A DNA stretch of 52,609 nt from CBIHON01 sp966211965 (GTDB lineage Bacteria; Pseudomonadota; Gammaproteobacteria; Burkholderiales; Burkholderiaceae_D): the NCBI GenBank assembly GCA_966211965.1, contig CBIHON010000035.1, positions 1-52,609 of the forward strand, written 5' to 3'. Below the pieces are notes generated by a model. It made no database searches. It was given only the letters and a program-made list of their open reading frames with translations, and was not told where the DNA came from. The translations under genes were made by a program, and so were the position numbers. The number at the start of each line of letters is the position of its first letter. The first letter of the stretch is position 1. Below, piece by piece: positions 17,835 through 27,678 of this stretch.

Positions 17835-18890
17835 GTGAGTTCCATTAACCCGCTCATCTCTGTCATTATTCGAACAGTCGGCCACACGCAATTGGCGCGC
17901 GCAATCGCCAGCGTCCGAAGGCAAACATATCCTCACATTGAAATTCGGTTGGTGCATGCCAGGCCCAACCTTTCCGTCATATCAGATGCGGGAAAAATCC
18001 CGATTTTCCACGCCAGGAGTAACACCGCTTTGTCGCGTGCGGCTGCCGCAAATCTGGGACTGGCCTCGGCACAGGACGTCTTTGGAATTTTCCTGGATGA
18101 AGACGATGAATGGGATGCAAATCATTTGGCACGGCTCGTCGCAGCAATAGACGGCACGCCTGGCACGGCCAGCTATTGCGATACGCGGCTCGTGGACAAA
18201 AAAGGGAATGCCAACGGAAAACTTGGCGGAGTCTATAGTCCGCTCCGTTTATACACGACAAATATTTTTTGTATTCACGCTTGCCTGTTCGCGCTCGAAA
18301 GCGCGCGTATGGCGTCAGTGCGCCTTGATGAATCGCTGCCGATCTTCGAGGATTGGGATTTGTGGATCCAACTGGAGCCTCATGTGCATTATCGATATGT
18401 TGCCGAATGCAGCGCAATATGGCATGGCGAAGATGGCACCTCAGGCGCCGGCATCGGGATCAATCTGTCCTATGATCTGCGCCGCACCGGCCGTCGCGCA
18501 ATCTTCGATAAATGGAAAAGCCGCATTGCCGAGCGGGCCGGAAGCCGCGACGAACTCATGTCCGTGGTTCGGGAATTAATTCGTCAAAAACTTTGGCCCG
18601 AAACCAGCAGCCTGCTCAATGCGGTCTTACTGCGTTTTCCTCAAGATGCAGATGCGCTGAACTTGCAAGGCTTGGCCCACCTGCGATGCGGCGAAGCAGA
18701 AAAAGCAATTCCCCTGTTTGAGCGCGTATTGGCGCAAGGCGAGCGCCATGGCGTTCGCTACAATCTTGCCCTTGCATTCGAAGCTACCGGCGCGATCGAC
18801 AGGGCCATTGATCAAGTGCATAAAGCCTTGCTTCTCGCTCCCGGCTTTCTGATGGCGCAGGAGTTATTGGTCCGTCTGATGGAGATTTGA
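17835..18890 (+). CDS. Family 2 glycosyltransferase with C-terminal TPR repeats
   Basis: The GT-A domain begins with SVIIRTVGHTQLARAIASV and carries the acidic metal/nucleotide motif DEDDEWD, then YCDTRLVDKKG and FEDWDLWIQL. The last 100 residues form TPR-like helices (PQDADALNLQGLAHLRCGEAEKAI.. and a second RYNLALAFEATGAIDRAI unit). This GT2-TPR arrangement is found in surface polysaccharide or protein-glycosylation enzymes. The start is uncertain: GTG at 17835 fits homology best, ATG at 17781 is possible, and TTG at 17736 is the frame limit. None has a strong ribosome binding site. Confidence 0.78.
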   Translation: MSSINPLISVIIRTVGHTQLARAIASVRRQTYPHIEIRLVHARPNLSVISDAGKIPIFHARSNTALSRAAAANLGLASAQDVFGIFLDEDDEWDANHLARLVAAIDGTPGTASYCDTRLVDKKGNANGKLGGVYSPLRLYTTNIFCIHACLFALESARMASVRLDESLPIFEDWDLWIQLEPHVHYRYVAECSAIWHGEDGTSGAGIGINLSYDLRRTGRRAIFDKWKSRIAERAGSRDELMSVVRELIRQKLWPETSSLLNAVLLRFPQDADALNLQGLAHLRCGEAEKAIPLFERVLAQGERHGVRYNLALAFEATGAIDRAIDQVHKALLLAPGFLMAQELLVRLMEI

Positions 18891-19708
18891 AGCGCATCAT
18901 CCGCAACTGGTTACCACCACCTATCTCAGAGAAGCTCAGGATTTCGAGTACGGTATGATGGCACGATCACGTTCATACGATTTTTCACCGATTGATTAAT
19001 ACTGTGCGTCGAACCAGAACGCCACGTTTACCGGTCGCCAATATTCGGGTTTAAACTTTGCCTAGTTGCCACGTACCGTTAAAGAATAATGCAAGACGTT
19101 TCATGCTGCCTTCGGCTCGGCTCGTTAGGACTTTCAACCAACTTACATTCAACATTGCACTTCCTGAGATCTATTTTGGAATTGCGGTTTCTCAAACGAG
19201 CATGGGAATTAATGCGGATTCATTACACATGTCAAACTAACCAAAAGATCATCGCCAATTCGATTCAATAGAGCAATGTTGAGCGAACTCTAGAGTTCCC
19301 GCGAGGGAAGTGAGCAAAAACTTGAAATTGGCAGCCGGGCTTGAAGATAGTCTTATCGTTTCACTTAGACCGGAAGGGAACGGGCAGCGTGTTGCTGTTC
19401 GGGATGAGGAAGGCGAAACATCGGTACGTCAACCAATTTACATGAACAAGACATTACCGCTTCAAACAAAAACAGTAATGACGATCTCCAGCGCGTGAAC
19501 CCGCTGAACGCCTTGAGCGCAGAAATGGCGATCACCTACGAGGCGATCGCAGTGATCAGACGGCACTCCGTACGAAGTCGCCCCATTCCGGAGTATGGTC
19601 GCCGATAGTCGGAAACCGCATATATTTTTCCGAAATCATTCGTTCTCCTAATAGAGCTTTTTGCAATACCATTCATATACTTTATCAATATTTTTTCCGT
19701 TAAATTAT
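18891..19708. other. 818-bp stretch without a supported gene
   Basis: AT-rich sequence with only short, unconvincing reading frames. A GTG frame at 19310-19498 has no spaced ribosome binding site. Another plus-strand frame around 19480-19610 reads NPLNALSAEMAITYEAIAVI before a stop and could be gene debris. I identify no RNA gene or IS end. The last 60 bp must contain the promoter of the binding-protein gene. Confidence 0.4.
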
Positions 19709-20857
19709 ATGAATTTCGTCAAAAATCTACTACCTCTAACAGCCACACTTACACTCGTCTTCGGTACGCCAGCCGGCGCGACGGAGCAAGTGATCCGGAT
19801 CGGCCATGTCGGCCCGACTTCCGGCGGCATCGCACATCTAGGCAAGGACAGCGAAAACGGCGCACGTCTGGCGATCGAGGGATTGAACGCCAAAGGCGTG
19901 TTCATCGGCGGCAAAAAAGTGCACTTCGAGCTGCAGGCCGAAGATGATGGCGCCGATCCGAAGCAAGCAACCGCGATTGCTCAGAAACTGGTCGACGCCA
20001 GGGTGAACGGCGTGGTCGGCCACTTCAATTCCGGCACTACCATCCCCGCCTCGAAAATCTATGCCGATGCCGGCATTCCGCAAATTTCGCCGGCCGCCAC
20101 CAATCCGAAATACACGCAGCAAGGCTTCAAGACCACCTTTCGCGTTGCCGCCAACGACAGCCAGCTGGGCAATGCACTGGCGCGCTATGCGGTTCAAAAG
20201 GAACAGGCACGCAATATTGCTGCGATCGACGATCGCACCGCCTACGGCCAAGGCATCGCTGACGAATTCGTGAAAAGTGCGAAAATGCTTCCCGGCACGA
20301 ACTTCGTCGCGCGGCAGTATACGCATGACAAGGCGACCGACTTCAATGCGATCCTGACGCCGGTGAAGGCGAAACATCCGGACGCCATTTTCTACGGCGG
20401 CATGGATGCAGTAGCCGGCCCGCTGTTGCGCCAGATGAACCAGCTCGGCATCAAGGCCAAGTTGATCGGCGGCGGCGGTATCTGCAACGACGCGCTGGTC
20501 AACCTGGCCGGTGGCAGCATCGCGGCCAACCAGGTGCTTTGTGCCCTTCCCGGTGGAGTGGACGAAGGCCAGACAAAAGGACTCGACACGTTCAACGCGG
20601 CCTACCGGAAGCGATTCAACAAGGAGGTGCTATGGGTGGCTGCCTATTCCTACGATGCCGTGCTGACCCTGGCCGAAGCGATGAAGAAAGCGGGATCGCC
20701 CGAGCCCGACAGGTATCTGCCCGAACTGGCGCGCATCCGCTACAAAGGCATCACCGGCCTGATCGCCTTCAGCGAAGGCGGCGACCTGCAGAACGCGGCG
20801 GCCACCCTTTACACCTACAACGGCACGGAACGGCAAAAGCTTGCCGTCACGCGCTGA
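19709..20857 (+). CDS. Liv-type periplasmic substrate-binding protein
   Basis: A 382-residue type I periplasmic binding protein of the LivJ/LivK family. A signal peptide (MNFVKNLLPLTATLTLVFG, cleavage near GA-TEQ) is followed by VIRIGHVGPTSGGIAHLGKD, GVVGHFNSGTTIPASKIYADAGI, and FRVAANDSQLG, the usual ligand-cleft segments. It normally delivers a branched-chain amino acid or related ligand to an ABC importer, but no permease or ATPase gene is adjacent. It is 20 bp upstream of the cysteine desulfurase-rhodanese gene on the same strand. The ATG at 19709 begins the signal peptide, though a clear Shine-Dalgarno sequence is lacking. Confidence 0.92.
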   Translation: MNFVKNLLPLTATLTLVFGTPAGATEQVIRIGHVGPTSGGIAHLGKDSENGARLAIEGLNAKGVFIGGKKVHFELQAEDDGADPKQATAIAQKLVDARVNGVVGHFNSGTTIPASKIYADAGIPQISPAATNPKYTQQGFKTTFRVAANDSQLGNALARYAVQKEQARNIAAIDDRTAYGQGIADEFVKSAKMLPGTNFVARQYTHDKATDFNAILTPVKAKHPDAIFYGGMDAVAGPLLRQMNQLGIKAKLIGGGGICNDALVNLAGGSIAANQVLCALPGGVDEGQTKGLDTFNAAYRKRFNKEVLWVAAYSYDAVLTLAEAMKKAGSPEPDRYLPELARIRYKGITGLIAFSEGGDLQNAAATLYTYNGTERQKLAVTR

Positions 20858-20877
20858 CTCATCTTCGAGCCATCGCC

Positions 20878-22476
20878 ATGAAACCACGGTACAAGGAAAT
20901 CTATCTCGATGCCAACGCCACCACGCCGGTACTGCCGCAGGCGATGGCGGCAGCACATCGCGCTATGACAGAGTGCTTCGGCAATCCGAGCAGCACGCAT
21001 TGCGCGGGCCTGCGCGCCCGGGCCCTAGTAGATAAGGTCCGACGCGACGCAGCGCATCTGCTGGGAGCGCGCCACGGCAGGATCATATTTACCAGCGGCG
21101 CCACGGAAAGCATCCAGACCGCGGTGCTGTCGGCACTGTGCGAACTGCGGGCACGCGGCAATCCTGCCGATGCCTTGCTGCTGTACGGCGCTACCGAGCA
21201 CAAGGCGGTGCCGCACAGCCTCGCGCACTGGAACCGGATGCTCGGTCTGAACTGCCGCATCGAAGCGATTCCGGTGGACGCGCGCGGCCGCCACGATCTG
21301 GCATTCCTGCGCCGGCATGCGGCGCGGGCAGGCCTAGTGTGTACCATGGCGGCCAACAATGAAACTGGCGTGATTTCGGATCTGGATGGGATCGGAAAGG
21401 TGATCTCGGCTGAAGTCAGACGGCCGCTCTGGCTGGTCGACGGTGTGCAGGCGCTGGGCAAGCTGCCGCTGGATCTGGAGCGCAGCGACATCGACTACGC
21501 CGCTTTCTCCGGCCACAAGCTGTACGCGCCCAAGGGAATCGGCTTGCTCTATGCACGCGAGAGCGCGCCCCTGACGCCGCTGATTGCCGGCGGCGGACAG
21601 GAGTCGGGTTTGCGCTCGGGCACCGAGAACGTGGCCGGAATCGCTGCGCTGGGCGCGATTCTCGATGCTTTAAAGCAAGGCGCGGTATTTCGCGGGCACG
21701 CCACACTCCATACCTTTCGCGCACGGCTGATCGCGGCGCTCACCGAAGCGTTGCCGTCGCTTGCCTTCAATACGCCGTTCGATATCGCCCTGCCCACCAC
21801 CCTGAATTTCTCGGTGCCCGGCCTGTCGGCCAAGGAACTGTTGGACTTGTTCGATGCGGCAGGCATCCGCGTCAGCGCCGGCTCGGCCTGCAGCGTCGGC
21901 AAGGCCGAGCCAAGCGCGGTGCTGCAGGCGATGGGTTTTTCCGACGAACGCGCCAGTGCGGCAATTCGCCTTTCTTGCGGACCGGCGACCACGGCGGAAG
22001 ATATCGATGCCGCCTGCGCGCGCATCCGAGAGTGTGGGGCCGCATTGCGGCGCAGCGGCCGCTTGGCGCCCACACCCCAGGCAGATGCGCGTCCCATCCG
22101 GGAAAGCAACTCGATCTGCGGCGCAGCCGACGCCGCCGAGGAGCGGCAGACCGACATCGATCCCGGCATGCTGAGCGTCTTCCTGCGCAACCGTCCGAAC
22201 GCGCTCCTGATCGACGTAAGGGAAAGTTTCGAGCAGGCCGTCGCCGGCCAGCCTGACATGGGCGCCGAGTTTGTCAGCGCGCCTTTGAGCCGCCTGGACG
22301 AGTACATCGACGGCTGGCTCGATTTCGCAACAAGACGGCCGCTGGTATTTTTCTGCCGCAGCGGCGCGCGTAGCAGGCTGGCAGCCAACTGCCTGCGGCG
22401 CCTGGGGCATGAGGATGCATGGAGTCTTGCCGGCGGCGTCGCGCTCGCCGGCGAGCACGGCGTGTCGCTGGTCTGA
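20878..22476 (+). CDS. Cysteine desulfurase-rhodanese fusion
   Basis: A 532-residue two-domain protein. Residues 1-385 are a NifS/IscS-like PLP enzyme. It has H108 (ATEHKA), the cofactor-contacting D188 and Q191 (LVDGVQALGK), the PLP lysine K214 (SGHK), and the persulfide-forming Cys338 in the mobile loop SAGSACSVGKAEPS. Residues about 430-532 form a rhodanese domain with LLIDVRES and the active-site loop CRSGARS (Cys493). The fusion could pass persulfide sulfur directly from Cys338 to Cys493. It is not in an isc or suf operon; the only partner is the upstream binding protein, 20 bp away. Confidence 0.92.
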   Translation: MKPRYKEIYLDANATTPVLPQAMAAAHRAMTECFGNPSSTHCAGLRARALVDKVRRDAAHLLGARHGRIIFTSGATESIQTAVLSALCELRARGNPADALLLYGATEHKAVPHSLAHWNRMLGLNCRIEAIPVDARGRHDLAFLRRHAARAGLVCTMAANNETGVISDLDGIGKVISAEVRRPLWLVDGVQALGKLPLDLERSDIDYAAFSGHKLYAPKGIGLLYARESAPLTPLIAGGGQESGLRSGTENVAGIAALGAILDALKQGAVFRGHATLHTFRARLIAALTEALPSLAFNTPFDIALPTTLNFSVPGLSAKELLDLFDAAGIRVSAGSACSVGKAEPSAVLQAMGFSDERASAAIRLSCGPATTAEDIDAACARIRECGAALRRSGRLAPTPQADARPIRESNSICGAADAAEERQTDIDPGMLSVFLRNRPNALLIDVRESFEQAVAGQPDMGAEFVSAPLSRLDEYIDGWLDFATRRPLVFFCRSGARSRLAANCLRRLGHEDAWSLAGGVALAGEHGVSLV

Positions 22477-22499
22477 GCGACAAACAGCACAATGTAGTG

Positions 22500-22823
22500 C
22501 TCGGCTATCTCACGCGCCTTCGCACTCTGCTAGAGCACGGCATCGGGTTGTGGGATGTTGTGGCCGAAGCGAACCGCGCAGGAAGCCTAGACAGCAATAT
22601 TCGGGAGCATGCCGAGAACGACTTGTTGAATCTGGCGGAGAGTTTGCCGAAACTGCACACCATTGCATTCAATGGAGGCACAGCTGCACGTATTGGACGT
22701 CGCCAGCTTGGGGAACAGGGCACCCGTTGGCGCCTGCTCGACCTGCCCTCATCCAGCCCGGCATTCACGTTGCCCTATGCAGCGAAGCTGAAGGCGTGGC
22801 GTCATCTCCTTCAGGAGAACTGA
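22500..22823 (+). pseudogene. Truncated deoxyinosine-glycosylase-like gene
   Basis: The frame encodes a C-terminal two thirds of a UDG-family protein. LGYLTRLRTLLEHGIGLWDV and AGSLDSNI align with LSYERKLQALLARSIGLWDV and EGSLDSAI of the intact gene at 11086-11601. The LPSSSPA loop is also kept. The N-terminal part with the LGSFPG and YYAHPRNQFW motifs is missing; sequence upstream belongs to the desulfurase-rhodanese gene. No start codon with a ribosome binding site fits. I infer a remnant truncated by the rearrangement that placed the upstream pair here. Confidence 0.75.
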
Positions 22824-22980
22824 ACTCAGCACGCCGGTAATTCGCCATGTTTGGCTGGTGAAATCCCGCTGCCAAGCATACCGAATATATAGTGCGAAGA
22901 GGCCGTCACCACCTTCACAACACAGTCCGCACACTTACACCCGGCAGGCTGCGCGGCATGCGCCGCCTGCCGCCAAGCCT

Positions 22981-24168
22981 TCAGGTTTTAATGATGCCCT
23001 TGCGCGTAATGCTGAACTCGCTGATATCGTAGGGCGTCTTGCCAGTAGTGGCAAGCTGCATCAGGATGCGGCCGAACAGCGGCGTGAACTTGAACGCCCT
23101 GCCTGAATCGCCGCTCAACACGGCTACGTTGGGATAACCTGGCAAGGTGTCCAGTATCATCTGGCTGTCCGCGCTCATGGTGTACAAGCAGGTAGCCGCG
23201 TCGTGCACGGTCGGATCGACGCCCTTGAAGCGGGTGCAGACGAAATCGCTGATCTGCTTGAGGATGCGCGGGTCCGGCTTGTAGCTGCACTGGCTGGGGT
23301 CCGTGTAGTGCTGGTTCGAGAACTCGCAGGACGCCTTGATGTAACCGGGCCGCTCCAGCGGCGGGAAGCCGTAGAACTGCTGCTGCACGCCGTCCACGGT
23401 CGGGCCGAATTCGAACCACATGGGCCACGGCAGGGACGGGTCGACCCTGAAGTACGCCACGTTCATCTGCCAGATGGAGAGATTGAGCTGAATACCGAAC
23501 GGCGCAAATACCTGATTGGACCATGCGCTCGGCGCCAGGATCAGGCTATTGGCGGTGAAGCGCCCCTTCGGCGTTTCTATCGTGTAGATCTGCGCGCCCG
23601 GCTTGGGATCGACCACCCGCGCCGGACATTCCGACAGCAGCCTGGCCCCCTTCTTGATGGCGAAGTCATGGAAGGTGTGCAGCGATTGCTGCACTTCGGT
23701 AGTCGCACTGCTGGCCTGGTTCAGGCCCCAGTACCCGGCCGGCACCTCCCTGAACACGGGATAAGCCTCCAGCAGGCCTGCACGGTCGTATTTCTGGAAC
23801 GGAATGCCCAATGCGGTCATCACTTCCTCGCACTGTTTCAGGTCGCCTTCCGCCGAAGAGCCGTTCGACAGGCCGTAGAACAGCAACCCATTGCGCTTCA
23901 GGAGCTGCACGCCGGTGTCTTCTTCGATCTCATGCCATAGAGCGAAGGAACTCTCCGCCAGCATGGCCATGTTCGCCTCGGAATACATGATGCGAAACAT
24001 GCGCGAATATCCGTCCGAACTGCCCTTGTCGTTGTAGAAGACGTTCTTCTCGAACAGCACGGTTTTCTTGCCGGCCGCGGCCGAATAATAAGCCGCCGAC
24101 AGGCCGATGGTGCCGCCGCCGATGATGGCGACATCGTAATGATTTTCTTGATCCAAGATTGTCTCCAT
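22981..24168 (-). CDS. FAD-dependent amine oxidoreductase (MSOX/MTOX-like)
   Basis: A 395-residue DAO-family flavoenzyme. The FAD-binding motif DVAIIGGGTIGLSAAYY lies at about 12-28. The GSSDGYSRMFR segment after it resembles the corresponding region in monomeric sarcosine and N-methyltryptophan oxidases. Cys327 in TCLYTMSADSQMILD matches the position of the covalent-FAD cysteine of that family. The C-terminal GDSGRAFKFTPLFG motif is standard. ATG at 24168 is used; a TTG lies 9 bp upstream. It begins 5 bp after the stop of the flavin monoamine oxidase gene, so the two are co-translated. The substrate is probably a secondary or N-methyl amino acid or amine, by inference. Confidence 0.88.
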   Translation of the reverse strand: METILDQENHYDVAIIGGGTIGLSAAYYSAAAGKKTVLFEKNVFYNDKGSSDGYSRMFRIMYSEANMAMLAESSFALWHEIEEDTGVQLLKRNGLLFYGLSNGSSAEGDLKQCEEVMTALGIPFQKYDRAGLLEAYPVFREVPAGYWGLNQASSATTEVQQSLHTFHDFAIKKGARLLSECPARVVDPKPGAQIYTIETPKGRFTANSLILAPSAWSNQVFAPFGIQLNLSIWQMNVAYFRVDPSLPWPMWFEFGPTVDGVQQQFYGFPPLERPGYIKASCEFSNQHYTDPSQCSYKPDPRILKQISDFVCTRFKGVDPTVHDAATCLYTMSADSQMILDTLPGYPNVAVLSGDSGRAFKFTPLFGRILMQLATTGKTPYDISEFSITRKGIIKT

Positions 24169-24173
24169 TTCGG

Positions 24174-25934
24174 TCAAAATGCGTTCGGGGTGGTACGCAG
24201 CAAGTAGGTGGGATGGACTTCGGCTGTGCCTGGCTTGATCGGCGGCGGCGTGAGCAGCGGGTAGTCAGCCGGCAGGCCGGCGATGCGCGGCATGCCGAAC
24301 TTGTCTTCCAGTACAGACTCGGCCGTGCACACCGCTCCTTCAACCCAGCCTTGTGCATTCGAATACGCTTCTCCGCAGATATAGACCGGCCAGTCGGTGA
24401 GCGGCTGGCGCACGGTGCGCATCACTTCCCATGCCTTGTAATGCGCAGCCCAGGCATGAAAACCGGCGCCATACGGGGCTTGCGACCAGTCCTGGTAATA
24501 CGATGCCAGACGCTTGGCCGGCACCGGCGCCGTGCCGTCGACCGACAGCAAACGCTCCAGCATGCCTTCGGCCATGCGGCACATGCTTTCGGTGGCGGGC
24601 GCGCCGCCCTTTTCGCCCGTCGTGGACCATGACGGCGGCTCCGCGTAGACCCGGTTGCGCTCGAGTACGGACCAGAAACTGGTGCCCTGCATGTCGCAGT
24701 ACGATGCCAGCAACAGCGCGCGGCCATCGGTGGGCGCGCCGCCGCGTTCGGCCTCGGTGCCGAAGTCATAAGTCATGCGCAGCGGCATATCGGTAATGGC
24801 CGGGCCCGGGTAGAACAATTCCTTGCTCCACCAGCGCTTCTCGTACGCCATGAACAGTTTATATGCGGGCTGCAGCAGGACAGACTGTATATTCCATTGC
24901 ACCGGAGCGGCGTTGAAGAAGTCGGTGTCCTGGTCCAGCAGTTCCAGACTGTGGCGCGGCATGGCCAGGACCAGGTAAGACGTGGTGAAGCTGGCGCGAC
25001 GACTTGTGTCGCCGGTCGCTGCCACAACACCGGAGACGCGCCCACTGGCCTGATCCCGGTCGAAACGCACCAGACGGGTATTCGGGTAAATGGGTACGCC
25101 CGCGCTTACGACACGCTTGGCCAGCGTCGCCGGCAGCGTATGGAAGCCGGTCTTGAAGCGCAGGTACTTGGGCGTGACGGAAAAATCCGTCAGCATATAC
25201 GGCATGGCTTCCGCAGCATTCCAGTTGATGATATTGGAGTTGTAGCCGCCGCCATCCCAGCAGTAGTCGTAACCCTCGTTGCTCAGGACGCGGTAGAGCA
25301 GATTCCAGAAACCGATGTTGTACAGTGCGGCATTATCGTAAATGTCGTCTTGATAGCGGAAGTTCTCTTTCACCCACTGCCAGTTGGCGTCCGAATAGGT
25401 CAGCGCATCCTTGCCTACCACCTGTTCGATGGCGTAATTGAAGAGCTCGTTCGGCGTCTGCTTGAGTTCCTTCTCGTTCAGGTTGTACGGTACCTTCTCT
25501 CCCTCCTTGATGCCCATCTCGTCCAAGCGCACCCCGCGCAGCGAGAACTGGCTGTTGGTCGACATGGGAAATTCGTCGATCTGCGAACGCAGACCCAGGC
25601 GGTCCACCAGCAGATTGACCAACTCGTGGCTTTTCGTGAAGCGCATGCCGCCCAGTTCGGCCGGCACATTCTTCATATCGTCGAGGATGACGCTGTCAAG
25701 CCGGCCGCCGACCCGGTCGCTGTATTCCAGTATGCCTATGCGCAGCTTCTTGTCCGGCCGCGCTTCGGCCAGTTTCCGCAGTTGCGGGCTTTGCATGCCA
25801 TCGTTCTGCATGCGCCAGGCAGTGTACAGACCAGCCATGCCGGCGCCGACGACGAGCACGTCGAAGTCGGCGCCGTCTTCCAATACGGCCGGTGATGCGA
25901 TCTTCAATTCCGGGACCAGACGAATTGCGCTCAT
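24174..25934 (-). CDS. Flavin monoamine oxidase / L-amino-acid oxidase family
   Basis: A 586-residue FAD enzyme of the amine oxidase superfamily. The dinucleotide motif DVLVVGAGMAGLYTAWRM is near residue 26. The RVGGR motif follows (SDRVGGRL), then ELGGMRF. A C-terminal FAD motif reads YICGEAYSNAQGWVEGA. Cytosolic, without a signal peptide. Family members oxidatively deaminate amines or L-amino acids with release of ammonia and H2O2. The start at 25934 follows a strong GGAGG. It is downstream of the chemoreceptor gene by 85 bp and directly upstream of the second flavoenzyme. The specific substrate is unknown. Confidence 0.88.
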   Translation of the reverse strand: MSAIRLVPELKIASPAVLEDGADFDVLVVGAGMAGLYTAWRMQNDGMQSPQLRKLAEARPDKKLRIGILEYSDRVGGRLDSVILDDMKNVPAELGGMRFTKSHELVNLLVDRLGLRSQIDEFPMSTNSQFSLRGVRLDEMGIKEGEKVPYNLNEKELKQTPNELFNYAIEQVVGKDALTYSDANWQWVKENFRYQDDIYDNAALYNIGFWNLLYRVLSNEGYDYCWDGGGYNSNIINWNAAEAMPYMLTDFSVTPKYLRFKTGFHTLPATLAKRVVSAGVPIYPNTRLVRFDRDQASGRVSGVVAATGDTSRRASFTTSYLVLAMPRHSLELLDQDTDFFNAAPVQWNIQSVLLQPAYKLFMAYEKRWWSKELFYPGPAITDMPLRMTYDFGTEAERGGAPTDGRALLLASYCDMQGTSFWSVLERNRVYAEPPSWSTTGEKGGAPATESMCRMAEGMLERLLSVDGTAPVPAKRLASYYQDWSQAPYGAGFHAWAAHYKAWEVMRTVRQPLTDWPVYICGEAYSNAQGWVEGAVCTAESVLEDKFGMPRIAGLPADYPLLTPPPIKPGTAEVHPTYLLRTTPNAF

Positions 25935-26019
25935 GTTGCCTCCATGTTTAGGATAGATACGGGAAACCAGGGCAGTCCGCACAGAGCTGCCCCAGGTACA
26001 ACGGAAGGGATGGACTAAG

Positions 26020-27678
26020 CTAGGTCGCGGTCAGGCGTTGCGTGTCGCCTGATGTCTGTCGGCCGCGGGATAGCGGCCCGGAATGAATTGGATGCAAGGG
26101 TGTGACGTTCCCTGCGAATTCGCCGGCGCGGCCGCCGAGCTTGAAGATGCTGACGACCCGTTCCAGACCATCAGCCATCTCCTGCATAGAGGCAGCGGCG
26201 GCACTGGCCTGTTCCACCATCGCCGCATTCTGTTGGGTGCCCTCGTCCATCTGGGTAATGGTCTGGCTGATCTGTTCGATACCACTGGTCTGCTTCCGGC
26301 TGGCATTGGCGATCTCGCCCATGATGTCGGTCACCTTCTGCACGCTGGTAACGATTTCGCTCATGGTCTGACCCGCTTCGCTGACCAGCTGGTTGCCGGC
26401 ATCGATCCTGGCCACCGACCCGTCGATCAGGGTCTTGATCTCCCTCGCCGCCGCAGCCGAGCGCTGAGCCAGGTTTCGCACCTCGGTCGCCACCACTGCA
26501 AAACCGCGTCCCTGCTCGCCGGCGCGCGCCGCTTCCACTGCGGCATTCAGGGCCAGGATGTTGGTCTGGAAGGCGATGCCATCGATCACACCGATGATGT
26601 CGACAATCTTGCGCGCCGACTCATTGATCGCGCCCATGGTGTCGACCACCTGCGAGACCACGGCTCCCCCCTTCACCGCCACCTCGGACGCCGACAGCGC
26701 CAGGCGATTGGCATCTTTCGCGCTGTCTTCGTTTTCGTGCACCGTGCGCATCAAGGTATCCATGGAGCGCACGGTATCCTGCAGCGCGCTGGCATGCTCT
26801 TCCGTCCGATGAGCCAACTCCTGGTTGCCACTGGCGATCTGGCTCGAGGCCGTGGAAATCGTTTCGGTGCCGGAACGGACTTCCCGCACCACATCGACCA
26901 GATTCCGGTTCATGAGGCGCAGCGCCTCCATCAATTTTCCGGTCTCGTCTTTCGTGTGCACTTCGATGGTCGACGACAAATCTCCGTCCGCCACGCGCTG
27001 GGCGACCGAGACGGCAAAATCGAGCGGCCGGACGATACTGGCGGTAATCGCGCGCGCCAGCAGCAGGCCGACGACGACCGCGATGCCGCCTATTCCAATC
27101 AATACATATTGCAGCCGCTGCGCTGAGCGCTCGCCGACATCCAGCACCTCGCGTTGCTCATCCTTGTGCACCTTAACCAGGGCATTGATCTCGCCAAGCA
27201 GCTGCAAGTACAGCGGATCGACTTTGGAAGCGATGATGCTGCTTGCCGCATCGGTATTGAAAGCCAGAGCTGCGGTAATCGCGTCGGCGGTGGGCTTTTC
27301 CAGCGCCGACTCCAGGCGCGAGATGTCGGCAAAGACCTTCTTGCCTTCCTCCGACACGCCCAGTGCGACCAGTTTGTTGCGCACATCAGCAGCGATTTTT
27401 GCCTGCTCCCTGATCTTGGCCTCTTCCTTATTCATGGGCCCGACCTCGGTTTGAATACTGATGCTGCGCGCCGCGACCACGCCTTCCAGTTTGGCTGCTT
27501 TGAAAGCATTGGTCAGTTCGACCTTCATGCTGCTGACGATGATTTTCTCGCGCAGCTCCTGGCGATTCCTGGCGCTGACGATGTCATTGATGGCGATCAG
27601 CACGACCAGCAAACCAAGCAGGATGCCAAACCCGAGTTTCAGGCGCATCCCTATCTTCAAATCATTCAGACGAATCAT
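26020..27678 (-). CDS. Methyl-accepting chemotaxis protein
   Basis: A 552-residue transmembrane chemoreceptor. TM1 lies at about 10-30. A periplasmic four-helix-bundle ligand domain spans about 33-190, and TM2 about 190-212 (VLIGIGGIAVVVGLLLA). A HAMP domain then starts at RPLDFAVSVAQRVADGDL. The signalling domain contains the hairpin tip (IDGIAFQTNILALNAAVEAARAGEQGRGFAVVA), where CheA and CheW bind. The C-terminal tail lacks an NWETF-like CheR-docking pentapeptide. It sits between a periplasmic Cache-domain gene and two amine/amino-acid oxidase genes on the same strand, which hints at the class of ligand. Confidence 0.96.
   Translation of the reverse strand: MIRLNDLKIGMRLKLGFGILLGLLVVLIAINDIVSARNRQELREKIIVSSMKVELTNAFKAAKLEGVVAARSISIQTEVGPMNKEEAKIREQAKIAADVRNKLVALGVSEEGKKVFADISRLESALEKPTADAITAALAFNTDAASSIIASKVDPLYLQLLGEINALVKVHKDEQREVLDVGERSAQRLQYVLIGIGGIAVVVGLLLARAITASIVRPLDFAVSVAQRVADGDLSSTIEVHTKDETGKLMEALRLMNRNLVDVVREVRSGTETISTASSQIASGNQELAHRTEEHASALQDTVRSMDTLMRTVHENEDSAKDANRLALSASEVAVKGGAVVSQVVDTMGAINESARKIVDIIGVIDGIAFQTNILALNAAVEAARAGEQGRGFAVVATEVRNLAQRSAAAAREIKTLIDGSVARIDAGNQLVSEAGQTMSEIVTSVQKVTDIMGEIANASRKQTSGIEQISQTITQMDEGTQQNAAMVEQASAAAASMQEMADGLERVVSIFKLGGRAGEFAGNVTPLHPIHSGPLSRGRQTSGDTQRLTAT

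Noticed and set aside
19310..19498. 62-codon plus-strand frame
   Set aside because: GTG start without usable ribosome binding site, no recognisable domain, in an otherwise non-coding AT-rich stretch.
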